From Novosphingobium sp. ST904 (GTDB lineage: Bacteria > Pseudomonadota > Alphaproteobacteria > Sphingomonadales > Sphingomonadaceae): a DNA stretch of 64,000 nt. Each line of letters opens with the position of its first letter. Within the stretch, counting starts at the first letter, position 1. The notes under the pieces were generated by a model, which searched no databases, was not told the origin of the DNA, and saw only the letters and a list, made by a program, of their open reading frames with translations. Location of the stretch: contig NZ_LGJH01000165.1 of the NCBI RefSeq assembly GCF_001298105.1, forward strand, positions 124,001 to 188,000. Direction: 5' to 3'. A program made the translations under genes and the position numbers. This document shows, piece after piece, positions 39,029-49,568 of the stretch.

Positions 39029-40918
39029 TTATTCGGCGGCTTCTGCGAAAGCAGGAGCGGCCACATGCGTCCACTGCGGCGCGATGGGGGCGGGAAGGCC
39101 GGTTTCGGCAAGGCAGTTGGCGCGCAGCGTCTCGATGTCCGGGCCGAAGTTGAACACGCCGATTTCGCCGCGAGCCTTGCGCATTTCGGCGCGCAGGGCC
39201 TGCGTCGCGGCTTCGTCCACCGCGCCATCCACCAGCACCACGCCGTAGTCCTTCGCGCCTTCGGCGGTGACGAGGCCTTGCTTCAGTTCCTTGGCCAGCA
39301 GCGCGGGATCGCGGTCTAGCGGGTCGCCCCAGCCGCCGCCGCCCCAGGTGATGAACTGCAGCTCGTCACCGGCCTCGACCGGATAGTCCTCCAGCTTGTT
39401 GCCGACCACGATCTGCGTGCCGTCCGCCTTGGTGAGGATCTTCTTCGCACGCTTGCCCGGAAGGCCGCCGTTGACGCCCCAGGGCGGCACGAACCAGCGG
39501 TCGTCATGGATCGCGATCACGCCGCTCTCGAGGAAGCGGTACACCATGTTGATGCCGTTGCCGCCGCGATGGAGGCCCGCGCCGCCCGAATCCGCCACTG
39601 TCTCGTACTTGACGATCTCCAGCGGGAAATAGCGTTCGAGGAACTCGTTGGGAACGTTGGTGAAGCCGGGGAACAGCGAGTGTCCGTCCGGCCCATCGCC
39701 CAGCGGACGGCCGGGGATGCCGCCGAAGCCGATCTGGAACAGCTGGAACCACTTACCGGCCTTGTCGTGCCCGGCATAGAACAGGTGCGGCGAGGACGAG
39801 AAACCGGCGGCGTTGAGGAATTCCGGCGTCTTCTGGCCGAGCAACCCGCCCAGGATGTCGAACAGGCGGCCCAGGACGTGCGTGCGGCCCGAAAGCGCGG
39901 CCGGGAATTTCGGCTTGAGCAGCGAGCCTTCCGGGATGCGCACGTCGATCAGGTCGTAGTAGCCATCGTTGAACAGGATCTGCGGATCGAAGATCATGAT
40001 CATGTAGATGCCGAAGAACATGCGCATCATGTTCTCGTTCAGCAGCATGTTGATCGAGGCCTTGGACTGCGGGTCGGTGCCGTCGAAATCGAGCACCACG
40101 CGGCCGTTTTCGCGCCACATCGTGCACTTGATCCGGTAGGGACCGTAGCCCATGCCGTCATCGCAGATGTAGTCCTCGAACGTGACCTTCTCCTCGCCGA
40201 TGGAGGTTTCGATCAGGTGCTTCATCGCGCGGTGGTTGCGTTCGAGCAGCATTTCCGTGGCGGAGACGAACACGTCGTCGCCGAAGCGTTCCACCATTTC
40301 CACCACGCGGTGCGCGGCGACGCGGCACGAGGCGATCAGCGCGTTGAGATCCGCCTTGCACCAGTCCGGCGTGCGCGACTGGTGCATGACCAGCTTGACC
40401 AGATCCTCGTTGTATTCACCCTTCTTCCAGATCTTCACGGGCGGGATGCGCACGCCTTCCTGGAAAATCTCGGTGGCGTGGATCGGCATCGAGCCGGGGA
40501 CCATGCCGCCGATGTCGCTCTGGTGGCCGAACATCGAGGTATAGGCGATCAGGCGCCCGTCCTTGAACACCGGCAGCAGCACCAGCCAGTCGTTACAGTG
40601 GCTGATGGCGCCGCCCACCGAATAGGGGTCCGACAGGAAGATCAGGTCGCCGTCTTCCACTGTGCCGTCGAACCCTTCGAGGAAGGGGCCGATGTAGGAA
40701 CCGAACTGGCCGACGATCATCTTGCCCTGATGGTCGGCGATCAGCGGGAAGGCGTCTCCCTGTTCGCGGATGCCGGGCGACATCGCGGTGCGCACCAGCG
40801 TGGCGTCCATCTCGATGCGGGCGTTGCGCAGGGCGTTCTCGATGATGTCGAGGGTTACGGGATCGACGGGAACCGTCTGGAACGGGGCTTCAGTGGCCTG
40901 AATGATACGTGCGGGCAT
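39029..40918 (-). CDS. hyuB: Hydantoinase/acetone-carboxylase family protein, B subunit (HyuB)
   Basis: A 629-residue HyuB-type subunit (N-methylhydantoinase B, acetophenone/acetone carboxylase alpha). Typical stretches: RIEMDATLVRTAMSPGIREQ near residue 35, GHQSDIGGMVPGSM near 135, GGAGLHRGGNGINMVYR near 490, and ITWGGGGWGDPLDRDP near 565. With HyuA it forms an ATP-dependent enzyme, acting on ring amides or carboxylating ketones. It starts 14 bases after the hyuA stop. Intact. Confidence 0.86.
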   Translation of the reverse strand: MPARIIQATEAPFQTVPVDPVTLDIIENALRNARIEMDATLVRTAMSPGIREQGDAFPLIADHQGKMIVGQFGSYIGPFLEGFDGTVEDGDLIFLSDPYSVGGAISHCNDWLVLLPVFKDGRLIAYTSMFGHQSDIGGMVPGSMPIHATEIFQEGVRIPPVKIWKKGEYNEDLVKLVMHQSRTPDWCKADLNALIASCRVAAHRVVEMVERFGDDVFVSATEMLLERNHRAMKHLIETSIGEEKVTFEDYICDDGMGYGPYRIKCTMWRENGRVVLDFDGTDPQSKASINMLLNENMMRMFFGIYMIMIFDPQILFNDGYYDLIDVRIPEGSLLKPKFPAALSGRTHVLGRLFDILGGLLGQKTPEFLNAAGFSSSPHLFYAGHDKAGKWFQLFQIGFGGIPGRPLGDGPDGHSLFPGFTNVPNEFLERYFPLEIVKYETVADSGGAGLHRGGNGINMVYRFLESGVIAIHDDRWFVPPWGVNGGLPGKRAKKILTKADGTQIVVGNKLEDYPVEAGDELQFITWGGGGWGDPLDRDPALLAKELKQGLVTAEGAKDYGVVLVDGAVDEAATQALRAEMRKARGEIGVFNFGPDIETLRANCLAETGLPAPIAPQWTHVAAPAFAEAAE

Positions 40919-40932
40919 GGTCTTGGCTCCCC

Positions 40933-42980
40933 TCAGGCGAGGTTGATGAGGATGTTGCCGGCGTGATCGACAGTGCCGACGCAGTCGGCCTCGATCAGCG
41001 TGGTGGAGTCCATCTCGGTGACGACGGCGGGTCCGGGGATCACGTCTCCGGCGCGCAGCTTCGCACGGTCGTAGATGACGGCGGCCTGCATTTCGGTGCC
41101 GGTCCACAGTTCGTGGTCGCGGATCTTGGCGCGGATCGGATCGCCGTCTCCCTGCTCCAGCGGCGGCGAGGGCAGTTCGAGGGCAGGGCCCATGGCGACG
41201 GCGCGCAGGTTCACCAGTTCATGGGCGCTGTCCATGTTGAAGGTGAAGAGGCGCAGGTGCTCGGCATCGAAGCGGGCGGTGACGCCGGCAAGGCCGTCGG
41301 CGCGCAGCGTTTCCGGGTCGATCGAAAGCGGCACTTCGAAGGCCTGGCCTTCATAGCGCACGTCGAGTTCGAACTGGCTGGTGATGTCCGCCTCGGCAAT
41401 GCCTTCGGCGGCGAGTTCGGCGCGGGTCTGCGCGGCCATTTCCTCCAGCAGGGCCAGCACGTCGGCCTCGCTGGTGTCCGCCACGCGCTGCGAGAACGAG
41501 CGCGCGGTTTCGGTGCGCATGCGGGTGGTGGCATCCCCAAGCGCGCAGAGCACGCCGGGCGAGACCGGCGAGACGGCGGGCCAGGAACCCATCAGCTTGG
41601 ATACGGCATTGACGTGGAGCGGCCCGGCACCGCCGAAGCCCATCACCGCGAAGTCGCGCGGGTCGTAGCCCTGCTGCACCGAGATCATGCGCAGCGCGCC
41701 GAACATGTTCTCGTTGACGATGTCGATGATGCCGCGCGCCGCTTCCATCAGGCCGATGCCGAGCGCGTCGGCAATGGTCTGGACGGCCGCCTTGGCGCCT
41801 TCGCGGTCGAGCTTGAAGGTGCGCCGAGGAGGTTCTCGGGCAGGTAGCCCAGCACGACGTTGGCGTCGGTCACGGTGGGCAGCTTGCCGCCCTTGCCGTA
41901 AGCGACCGGGCCGGGCACCGCGCCTGCCGATTGCGGGCCGACGCGCAGCGCCTTGGTCAGTTCCGGCACATAGGCGATCGAGCCGCCGCCCGCGCCCACC
42001 GTCTTCACGTCCAGCGCCGAGGCGCGGACCGAGAGGTGGCCGACTTCGGTGGTACGCTGGCGGCGCGCCTCCAGGTTCTCGATCAGCGCCACGTCGGTCG
42101 AGGTGCCGCCCACGTCGAGCGTGAGGATGTTTCTGATGCCGGCATTGCGGCCGACCCAGATCGCCCCGGTCACGCCGCCTGCCGGACCCGACATCAGCAG
42201 CGAGACGGGGTGTTCCTCCGACTTTTCGGAAGACATCAGCCCGCCGTCGGAGCGCAGCAGCGAGAGCGAACCCGCCATGCCGGCGCCGCGCAGCGATGCG
42301 CGCAAGTTGCGCACGTACTTGCCGACGACCGGACGCACCGCCGCATTGGCGACCGTGGTGAGCGTGCGTTCGTATTCCTGCATTTCGGGCAGGACCAGAT
42401 GGCTGAGCGAGATCGGCACCTCGGGCATGATCTCTGCCGCCAGTTCCGCCACGCGCGCCTCGTGCGCGCCGTTGAGATAGGCGTTGACGAGCGCGACGGT
42501 CAGCGCCTCGACGCCGGAAGCCTTGAGCGCTTCGAGCGCGGCGCGGATCTCGCCCTCGTCGATTCCGGCGGTTTCCTGTCCGCGCGCGTTCATGCGGCCG
42601 CTGATCTCGAAAGTGTCCTCCAGCGCGGCCAGCGGCTCGGGCTTGGGCCAGACGATCCAGCCGGCCAGGCCGCCTGGCACGAAGGAACGGGCGATCTGCA
42701 TGACCTGCCGGTAGCCCTGCGTGGTGATGAGGCCGACGCGCGCGCCCTTGCCTTCAAGCACCGCATTGGTGGCCACGGTGGTGCCGTGCAGGAAGAATTC
42801 CACGTCGGACGGGGCGATGCCGCCCTTTTCGCAGACCGCGGTGACACCGTTCAGGATGCCTTCGGAACTGTCATGCGGGGTCGATGGCGTCTTGTGACGC
42901 CAGAACTCGCCGTTGTCCTGGTTGAAAAGAAGCAGATCGGTGAACGTCCCTCCGACGTCCACGCCCAAACGATAGGTCAT
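40933..42980 (-). CDS. hyuA: Hydantoinase/acetone-carboxylase family protein, A subunit (HyuA), frameshifted
   Basis: The ATP-binding subunit, about 682 residues repaired. The start ATG 42980 (MTYRLGVDVGGTFTDLLLFN) shows the actin-like phosphate-binding GGTFTD, and LTLDVGGTSTDVALI near residue 295 is the second phosphate loop. At about 41821 one base is missing: the first frame ends in unrelated residues, the other gives TFKLDREGAKAAVQTIADAL through to GNILINLA with TGA at 40933-40935. It is the first gene of the hyuA-hyuB-lyase-adh operon, divergent from an aldehyde dehydrogenase gene. Confidence 0.86.
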
Positions 42981-43236
42981 GCGTTCCCCATCCGGCTTTG
43001 CCCTCAGGCAGTGTTCGGTTCCGGATCTCGGGCGCGGATTGCGGCCGACGACTCCGGGTGATGAAATGGTATATTGATATGACAATACGGCAAGGCCGCA
43101 TTGCAGTCTGCGTACCGCGCCGGGGGTCGGGCGCTGCGGTTTCGGACAGAGTTATCCGCCAAGCGAATTTTTGGGGTGGCGGGGGGCCGCCGCGCCGTTC
43201 ACCAGATTAGGAAAGGTCGCAACAAAGGAGACAGCC
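42981..43236. promoter_or_regulatory. Divergent promoter region of hyuA and aldehyde dehydrogenase
   Basis: A 256-base gap between divergent starts. The patch GGTATATTGATATGACAATA (43068-43087) is distinctly AT-rich and partly symmetric (ATATTGATAT), so it is the best operator or -10 candidate here. I did not find the 11-base IclR motif CCGCCTGTCGG in this gap. Confidence 0.45.
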
Positions 43237-44741
43237 ATGCCACTCGACTTCAGCACGCTTCGCCCCGGCACGAAGGAGTTTCTCGCCCGCCGCGCGGGCG
43301 GTGAGGGCCTGCTTATCGGCGGGGCATGGGGCACGGCTGCGCAAGGCGCCACCTTCGCTACCCTCGATCCGGCCACCGGCAGCGAGCTGGGACAAATCGC
43401 CAAGGCGGGCGCGGCCGATGTCGATGTCGCCGTTTCGGCCGCCCGCGCGGCGCTGGCCGGCTGGGGCGCCACCGTGCCGGTGGAGCGCGCGCGCATCCTG
43501 TGGAAGATCGCCGACCTTATAGAAGCGAACATCGAGACCTTGCCGAACTGGAAACGCTCGACCAGGGCAAGCCGCTGTTCGTCGGCCGCTGGGCGGAGAT
43601 CCCCGGCGCGGTGAACCAGTTCCGCTTCTTCGCCGGGCAGGCCATGGCGATCGAGGGCAGCACCCTCGAAAGCTCGATCAACTACCAGCCGCAGGGCAAG
43701 CAGATGCGGACCTGGACCGTGCGCGAGCCGGTGGGCGTGGTGGCGGCCATCGTGCCGTGGAACTCGCCGCTGGTGCTCACCGCGATGAAGCTGGCGCCCG
43801 CGCTGGCGGCGGGCTGCACGGTGGTGCTCAAGCCCGCCGAGGATACCTCGCTCACCGCGCTGCGGCTGGCCGAACTGATGGTGGAGGCCGGTGTTCCGGC
43901 AGGCGTCATCAACGTGGTGACCGGCCTTGGCGGCGAGACCGGCGCGGCGCTGGCCGCGCATCCGGGGGTGGACAAGATCGCCTTCACCGGCTCCACCGCC
44001 ACCGGCCGCGCGGTGCTCGATGCCGCCAAGACCAACTTTAAGCGCGTGACGCTGGAACTGGGCGGCAAGTCGCCCTCCATCGTCATGCCCGACGCCGACC
44101 TTTCGCTGGCGATCCCCGGCGTGGCCAATGCCATCTACTTCAACGGCGGGCAGGTCTGCATCGCCGGATCGCGGCTCTACGTCCACCGCTCGGTCCATGA
44201 CCAGGTGGTGGAGGGCGTGGCGGAATATGCCAAGGGCCTGAAGCTCGGCCACGGCCTTGCCGCCGATACGCAGATGGGCCCGGTGGTCTCGCTGCGCCAT
44301 GCCGAGCGGGTCGAAGGCTTCTTGCAGCGCGCGCGGGCCGAGGGGGCGACGATGCTGGCGGGCGGCGAACGCACCGGCGAGGCGGGCACCTTCATCACCC
44401 CCACCGTGGTCGTCGACGTGAAGCCCGGCATGGAGATCGTGCGCGAGGAAGTGTTCGGCCCGGTGCTGGTCGCGCAGGCGTTCGACGATGTGGAGGAAGT
44501 GATCGCCGCCGCCAACGACAGCGAATACGGCCTTGCCGCCAGCGTCTGGACCGAGGGGCTGTCGAACGCCCACCGCATGTCGAGCGCGATCAAGGCGGGC
44601 ACGGTGTGGATCAACTGCCACGCCATGTATGACGCCACTCTTGCCATCGGCGGGGTTAAGCAGTCCGGCTGGGGCCGGGACAGCGGGCGGCAGGCGCTGG
44701 AAAACTACCTTGAATGGAAGACCGTCTGCGCGGTCGTCTGA
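43237..44741 (+). CDS. Aldehyde dehydrogenase, frameshifted
   Basis: A second NAD(P)-dependent aldehyde dehydrogenase, about 501 residues repaired. ATG 43237 follows AAAGGAG. Motifs: VPWNSPLVLTAMKLAPALAAG, FTGSTATGRAV, catalytic glutamate LELGGKSPSI, catalytic cysteine GGQVCIAGSR, and the ending GVKQSGWGRDSGRQALENYL. One base is missing at about 43542 (accttgccgaactgg); the two frames together give LAELETLDQGKPLFVGRW. It differs from the enzyme at 34387 across the C-terminal part, so the two are not a recent duplication. Confidence 0.88.
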
Positions 44742-44770
44742 TCGGGGGCATCATTGCGGGTTGAGGGAGG

Positions 44771-44796
44771 AGGGGCGCATCGCAAGGTGCGCCCCT
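44771..44796 (+). terminator. Terminator after aldehyde dehydrogenase
   Basis: Arms AGGGGCGCA (44771-44779) and TGCGCCCCT (44788-44796) with an 8-base loop, followed by TTTTCGTTG. It separates the aldehyde dehydrogenase from the next monooxygenase gene. Confidence 0.78.
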
Positions 44797-44976
44797 TTTC
44801 GTTGTCCTGCCTGCGCCGCTCCGTGCCGGCCGCCCCCCCGGACCGGCTGCGCGCGGGCGGAGTGTCCGCCAACCGGCGCGCCTCCCCGAACCTCGGATAG
44901 TTCCGCGACTTCGCCCGCCCCGCCGGACCGCCCGGTCCATAGCGGGGGACGGAACAGGAAATGGAGTCTGCTCGAT

Positions 44977-46194
44977 ATGGCGGCAGTTGAACGGTGTCAG
45001 GTGGCGATCGCGGGGGCGGGACCGGTCGGAACGGTTCTGGCGACGCTGCTGGCGCAGGCGGGTATCGACGTTGTGGTGCTGGAAGTGAACGGCGATTGTG
45101 CGCAGGACCTGCGCGCCTCCACGTTCCATCCGCCGACGCTGGAAATGCTCGACCAGATCGGGGTGACGCCGATGCTGCTGGAGAAGGGGCTCAAGGCGCC
45201 GGTCTATCACTGGCGAGACCGTCACTCGGGCGAAGTGATCGACTTCGACCTTGCCGAGATCGACGACGTCACCCGCTACCCTTTCCGCATCCAGTGCGAA
45301 CAGTATCACCTGTCGCGTGCGCTTGCCTCGGGGCTTGAGAAGCAGGGCAATGCCGATGTCCGCTTCGGCCAGCGCCTGCTGACCTTCGAGGAGGACGCGG
45401 ACGGCGTGAACCTTGCGGTCGAGACGATGACCGGCATCGCGCAGATGCGCTGCGATTACCTGATCGGTGCGGACGGCGCGAATTCCATCGTGCGCAAGTG
45501 GCTGGGCATCGAATTCGACGGGTTCACTTATCCCGAACGCTTCCTCTGCCTCTCGACCGCGTTCGAACTGGGCGACCACATCCCCAACCTGGCCTGGGTC
45601 AACTACGTGTCCGACCCGGACGAATGGCTGGTGCTGCTGCGCGTGCCCACGCTCTGGCGCGTGCTGGTGCCGACCGACGGTTCGCTCAGTGACGAGGAAC
45701 TGCGCTCGGATGCGATGAAGAACGCGATCTTCGGCAGGCTGGTGGGCGACGGGGAGATGGTGAAGACCGAGCACCGCACGCTCTACCGGGTCCACCAGCG
45801 CGTGGCGAAATCCTTCCGCGAGGGCCGCGTGCTGCTGGCGGGCGATGCCGGGCATCTCAACAACCCGCTTGGCGGCTTCGGCATGAATTCGGGCGTGCAT
45901 GATGCCTTCAACCTTTTCGAGAAGCTGCTGCCGGTGCTCAAGGGGCAGAAGACGGGTTCGGGGGCAGAGGAGAACCTCGCGCTTTACGACCGGCAGCGCC
46001 GCGAAGTGACGCACAGCTTCACGCAGATGCAGACCAAGGAAAACATGGCGATGATCCGCGGCGGGCAGGACGAGGCGCACAAGCGCCGCCGCGAAGCCAT
46101 GCTGGCGATCAAGCAGGACGATACGCGCCGCCGCGCCTACATGCTGCGGCAGGCGATGTACGAGAGCCTCGCCCAGGCGGCCGAGATCCGCTGA
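44977..46194 (+). CDS. FAD-dependent monooxygenase (UbiH/MhpA-like)
   Basis: A 405-residue flavoprotein hydroxylase. It starts at ATG 44977 (MAAVERCQVAIAGAGPVGTV); GAGPVGTVLATLLAQ binds FAD, YLIGADGANSIVRKWLG near residue 154 and LLAGDAGHLNNPLGGFGMNS near 286 are the other signatures. It groups with 3-(3-hydroxyphenyl)propionate-type and resorcinol hydroxylases. Substrate unknown. The gene stands alone between a terminator and the isomerase/decarboxylase-like gene, 76 bases upstream of it. Intact. Confidence 0.84.
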   Translation: MAAVERCQVAIAGAGPVGTVLATLLAQAGIDVVVLEVNGDCAQDLRASTFHPPTLEMLDQIGVTPMLLEKGLKAPVYHWRDRHSGEVIDFDLAEIDDVTRYPFRIQCEQYHLSRALASGLEKQGNADVRFGQRLLTFEEDADGVNLAVETMTGIAQMRCDYLIGADGANSIVRKWLGIEFDGFTYPERFLCLSTAFELGDHIPNLAWVNYVSDPDEWLVLLRVPTLWRVLVPTDGSLSDEELRSDAMKNAIFGRLVGDGEMVKTEHRTLYRVHQRVAKSFREGRVLLAGDAGHLNNPLGGFGMNSGVHDAFNLFEKLLPVLKGQKTGSGAEENLALYDRQRREVTHSFTQMQTKENMAMIRGGQDEAHKRRREAMLAIKQDDTRRRAYMLRQAMYESLAQAAEIR

Positions 46195-46270
46195 ACCAGG
46201 TCGTAAACCAGACCCCCGGCACCCCATCAACCAGCGGCACCGGCACCGGTCCGCAACAGGAGTATCTGCA

Positions 46271-47014
46271 ATGGGAGACGTTCTCGGTTGGCGAAAGCTG
46301 CTGGGTGTCATCGCCCCCTCCACCAACACCGTGGTCCAGCCGGACATGGAGCGCATGCGCCCTGCGGGCGTGACCAACCATTTCTCGCGCATCTATGTCG
46401 AGGACCCGCTGGCGCTCTCGAACGAGGATTTCATCGCCGGAACCACGGCGATCGCCGAAAACACGCTGGACGCGGTGCGATCGGTGATGACCTGCAAGCC
46501 GGACTACCTCGTGCTCGGCATGTCGGCGATTACGTTCTACGGCGGGGTCGAGGGTAGCCGGAAATGGAAGAGGCAGGTCGAGGAACTGGCGGGCGTCGGC
46601 GCCTCGACGGGGGCGGAATCGGTGGCGGCGGCGCTTCATGCCTACGGCGCGAAGACGGTGAGCTTCGTTTCGCCCTATTACCCGGTCGCCAATGCCGAAG
46701 TGCGCAATTTCCTGGAGGAATCGGGCTTCACCGTGAAGCGCGACGTGCCGCTGGAATGCCGCTGCTGGACCGACATCGCCAAAGTCGGCCCAGACCGCCT
46801 GCGCGAGGTGATCGAAGAGCTGGACGGGGATGATGTCGACGCCATCGTGCAGGTCGGCACCAATCTCTCGATGGTGGACCTTGCGGCCGAATACGAGGCG
46901 AAACTGGGCAAGCCGGTGATCGCGATCAACACCGCAACCTACTGGCACGCCCTGCGCGCGCAGGGGATCGCGGACCGGATCGAAGGCATGGGCCGCCTGC
47001 TCGCCGAATACTGA
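46271..47014 (+). CDS. Asp/Glu racemase-superfamily protein (maleate isomerase/arylmalonate decarboxylase-like), catalytic cysteines absent
   Basis: A 247-residue protein with the duplicated racemase fold (LLGVIAPSTNTVVQPDMERM near residue 10). Maleate isomerases and arylmalonate decarboxylases use cysteines near residues 80 and 190. Here the first site reads VLGMSAITFYGG (residues 81-92) and the second VQVGTNLSMVDLAAEY (194-209), with serine/threonine instead of cysteine; the protein's cysteines (75, 163, 165) lie elsewhere. It therefore probably catalyses a different reaction or needs no covalent thiol. It follows a flavin monooxygenase gene on the same strand. Confidence 0.75.
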   Translation: MGDVLGWRKLLGVIAPSTNTVVQPDMERMRPAGVTNHFSRIYVEDPLALSNEDFIAGTTAIAENTLDAVRSVMTCKPDYLVLGMSAITFYGGVEGSRKWKRQVEELAGVGASTGAESVAAALHAYGAKTVSFVSPYYPVANAEVRNFLEESGFTVKRDVPLECRCWTDIAKVGPDRLREVIEELDGDDVDAIVQVGTNLSMVDLAAEYEAKLGKPVIAINTATYWHALRAQGIADRIEGMGRLLAEY

Positions 47015-47063
47015 GACATGCGCCGCACCGGAGCGGTTCCGGGGCGGCGCAAAGGATCGCCTG

Positions 47064-48251
47064 TCACGAACCCGAAGGCATCGACAGTTCGAAGACCGTC
47101 AGGTTCCTGTCCGAGCTGACATGTACCGTGCCGCCGTGCGCCTTGGCGATTTCGGAAACGATGAACAGCCCGAGCCCCAACCCGTTCCCCCGCTCGTTCC
47201 CGTTCGCCATGGTGAAGGGTTCGAACAATGTGGGGACGAGCTCCGGGGCGATCGGACCGCCTTCATTGGCGATCGACAAACTGAACCGCCCTTGCCCGCT
47301 GCGCGCGTGCACGGTGATCGGCCGGTTCGGCGTTCCATGGACGAGCGCGTTGCCGACCAGGTTGGAAAGCAATTGCGAAATCCGGGAAATGTCGCAGATG
47401 ATCGGTTCTTCCAGATCGAGGATCACATCGATCGATGCCTCTGGATGAACGATCTGCAATTCCTCGATCACCTCTCGAACGGGCGCTTCCAGCGAGTCCG
47501 TCGTCTGCAGATCGAGGAATACGCCGTCGCCCAGGCGGCCGCGCGCAAAGTCCAGCAGGTCGTCGATCAGCATTTCGATGCGCCGGGTGCTCTGGCCCAT
47601 GTTCTCGATCACCAGGGCGGCCCGAGGTGAGGGATCCATCCTTGCAAGCAGCCTCATTCCCGAAACCACGGCGGCGAGGGGATTGCGCAGATCGTGGCCG
47701 AGGATGGCGATGAAACGTTCCCGGATCAAAGCGGAACGATCCGCATTCGCCAGTTCCTGCTCCTTGCGGTGCAGATCGTCCTGAAGGTCGAGTTGGAGGC
47801 CGATCAATCTGGCGAAATTCTCGAATGTGGCTACGATTCCCGGATCGGACAGTTTGGCGGGAAGCGGGTCCAGCGCACAAAGGGTTCCGAAGAAACTGCC
47901 GTCGCGGCGGAAGATCGGGATCGAGATATAGCTTTCGAAGCCATATAGACGCGGCGTGTGGTGATTATGGAATATCGGGTCCAGGGCCACGTGATCGATG
48001 ATCACGCCGGTTCCCGAATCCCGGATCTCGTCGCAGATCGTCGTCTTGAGATCGAGCGAGCCGCCCACTTCCAGGCCGAAGGCAATTTCGTCCCTGACCG
48101 CACAGGCCGTCCAGCTGGTGCTGGTCACCCGGGCCACGGCGGCGAAGCGCAGGCCGGTAATGCGGCAGGCTATCTCCAGGATGGAGGGCACCGCGTCGAT
48201 ACGGGCGACCGCTTCCATATCATCTGCGATCAGGTCCGACATCGCGTGCAT
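47064..48251 (-). CDS. GAF-domain sensor histidine kinase
   Basis: A 395-residue soluble histidine kinase. An N-terminal GAF-like domain (residues ~20-155) is followed by the HisKA dimerisation box FIAILGHDLRNPLAAVVS with the phospho-acceptor histidine at residue 186, then a HATPase domain with ISQLLSNLVGNALVHG (N box), and GNGLGLGLFIVSEIAKAHGG (G box). No membrane segment and no response-regulator gene next to it, so its partner is elsewhere. Its place between two catabolic operons may be accidental. Confidence 0.86.
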   Translation of the reverse strand: MHAMSDLIADDMEAVARIDAVPSILEIACRITGLRFAAVARVTSTSWTACAVRDEIAFGLEVGGSLDLKTTICDEIRDSGTGVIIDHVALDPIFHNHHTPRLYGFESYISIPIFRRDGSFFGTLCALDPLPAKLSDPGIVATFENFARLIGLQLDLQDDLHRKEQELANADRSALIRERFIAILGHDLRNPLAAVVSGMRLLARMDPSPRAALVIENMGQSTRRIEMLIDDLLDFARGRLGDGVFLDLQTTDSLEAPVREVIEELQIVHPEASIDVILDLEEPIICDISRISQLLSNLVGNALVHGTPNRPITVHARSGQGRFSLSIANEGGPIAPELVPTLFEPFTMANGNERGNGLGLGLFIVSEIAKAHGGTVHVSSDRNLTVFELSMPSGS

Positions 48252-48372
48252 TTGCTTCCCTAGCCTTGAACCCGATTGGCCTAGCTCAGTATGACTACGC
48301 GATCAAATTCAAGTCTGGGCCTCAATCCTTCCGGCTGCAGGGCGCGGGGGCGGCGCCCCGGGAACGGAAAGC

Positions 48373-49568
48373 TCAGGCCCCTACCGCGCCTTGCGCGACG
48401 AGGGCTTCGATCCGCTCCGGCGCATAGCCCAGCGTTTCGAGCACCGCGCGGCTGTTCGCGCCGGGGGGCGGGCAGCGTCACCGGCGCGCCGGGGCGCAGG
48501 CCGCCCATCTGGAGCGGGATCGTCGGCAGGCGGGTTTCCTCGCCGGTGTCGAGCACGACCGGTTCCAGCCCGCCTTCGGCCAGCTGCGGATCGTCGAACA
48601 TGTCCTCCGGACGGGCGATGGGGGCGAAAGGCAGGCCGGTGCCTTCCAGCTTCGCCACGATCTCGGCCCGCGTCATCGAGGCGACGAGCTGGCGGACCTG
48701 CGGCAGGATACGGTCGCGGGCGAGGACGCGCTGGTTGTTGGTGCGCAGGCTCTCGTCGGCCCAGAGCTCATGCAGTTCGAACAGGGCGCAGAACTTCTGC
48801 CACAGCACGTCGGAAACCACGCCGATGAACACGGGCTCGTCGCGGGTTTCGAACACGTCGTAGATCGCCCAGGCCGAGATGCGCGCGGGCATCGGCGCGG
48901 CGGCTTTCCCGGTGACGGCGAACTGCGCCATGTGCTGGCCAACGAGGTAGGCGGTGGTCTCGAACAGGCTGGCGACGACCTTCTGGCCGCGCCCGGTGCG
49001 ATGGCGCTCCTCCAGCGCGGCGAGGATGCCGATCACGCCGAACATGCCGCCGGTCACGTCGATCACGCTGGAGCCCGCGCGCAAGGGACGTCCCGGCGGG
49101 CCGGTCATATAGGCAAGGCCGCCCATCATCTGCGCCACTTCGTCCAGCGCGGTGCGCTGTTCGTAGGGGCCGGGCAGGAAGCCTTTTTCCGAGCAGTAGA
49201 TCAGGCGCGGATTGGCCTGTGCCAGTTCCTCGTAGGACAGCCCGAGCCGGTCGAGCGCGCCGGGGCGGAAGTTCTCGATCAGCACGTCGGCGCCCTCGGC
49301 GAGGTCGCGGGCGACCTGCAGGCCCTCGGCCGACTTGAGGTCGAGGCAGATCGACTGCTTGCCCCGGTTGTACATCGGGAAATAGCCCGAGCCCGAGCCG
49401 AGCAGGCGCCGGGTCTGGTCCGCCGATGGGCTCGATCCGCACCACTTCGGCGCCCAGCCCGGCGAGGATGTGGCCCACGGCGGGGCCCATGACCATGTGC
49501 GTGAATTCGGCGACGCGGATGCCGGCCAAAGGCTGCGGGACCGCTGGCTGCGGGGCGTTCTCGCTCAT
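48373..49568 (-). CDS. CaiB/BaiF-type (class III) CoA-transferase, two frameshifts
   Basis: About 397 residues repaired. It starts at ATG 49568 (MSENAPQPAVPQPLAGIR), continuing VAEFTHMVMGPAVGHILAGL. At about 49422 one extra base throws the frame; the other frame gives DQTRRLLGSGSGYFPMYNRG and the rest. At the run of six G/C at about 48463-48468 a second extra base must be removed to read GANSRAVLETLGYAPERIEA and TGA at 48373-48375. Class III transferases move CoA between acids without a phosphate; here the acceptor is likely a branched dicarboxylate such as citramalate. Last gene of the operon, overlapping the lyase gene by ATGA. Confidence 0.82.

Noticed and set aside
39506-40966. A 486-codon open frame on the plus strand antisense to hyuB
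   Set aside because: His/Asp/Val-rich antisense shadow with no signature.
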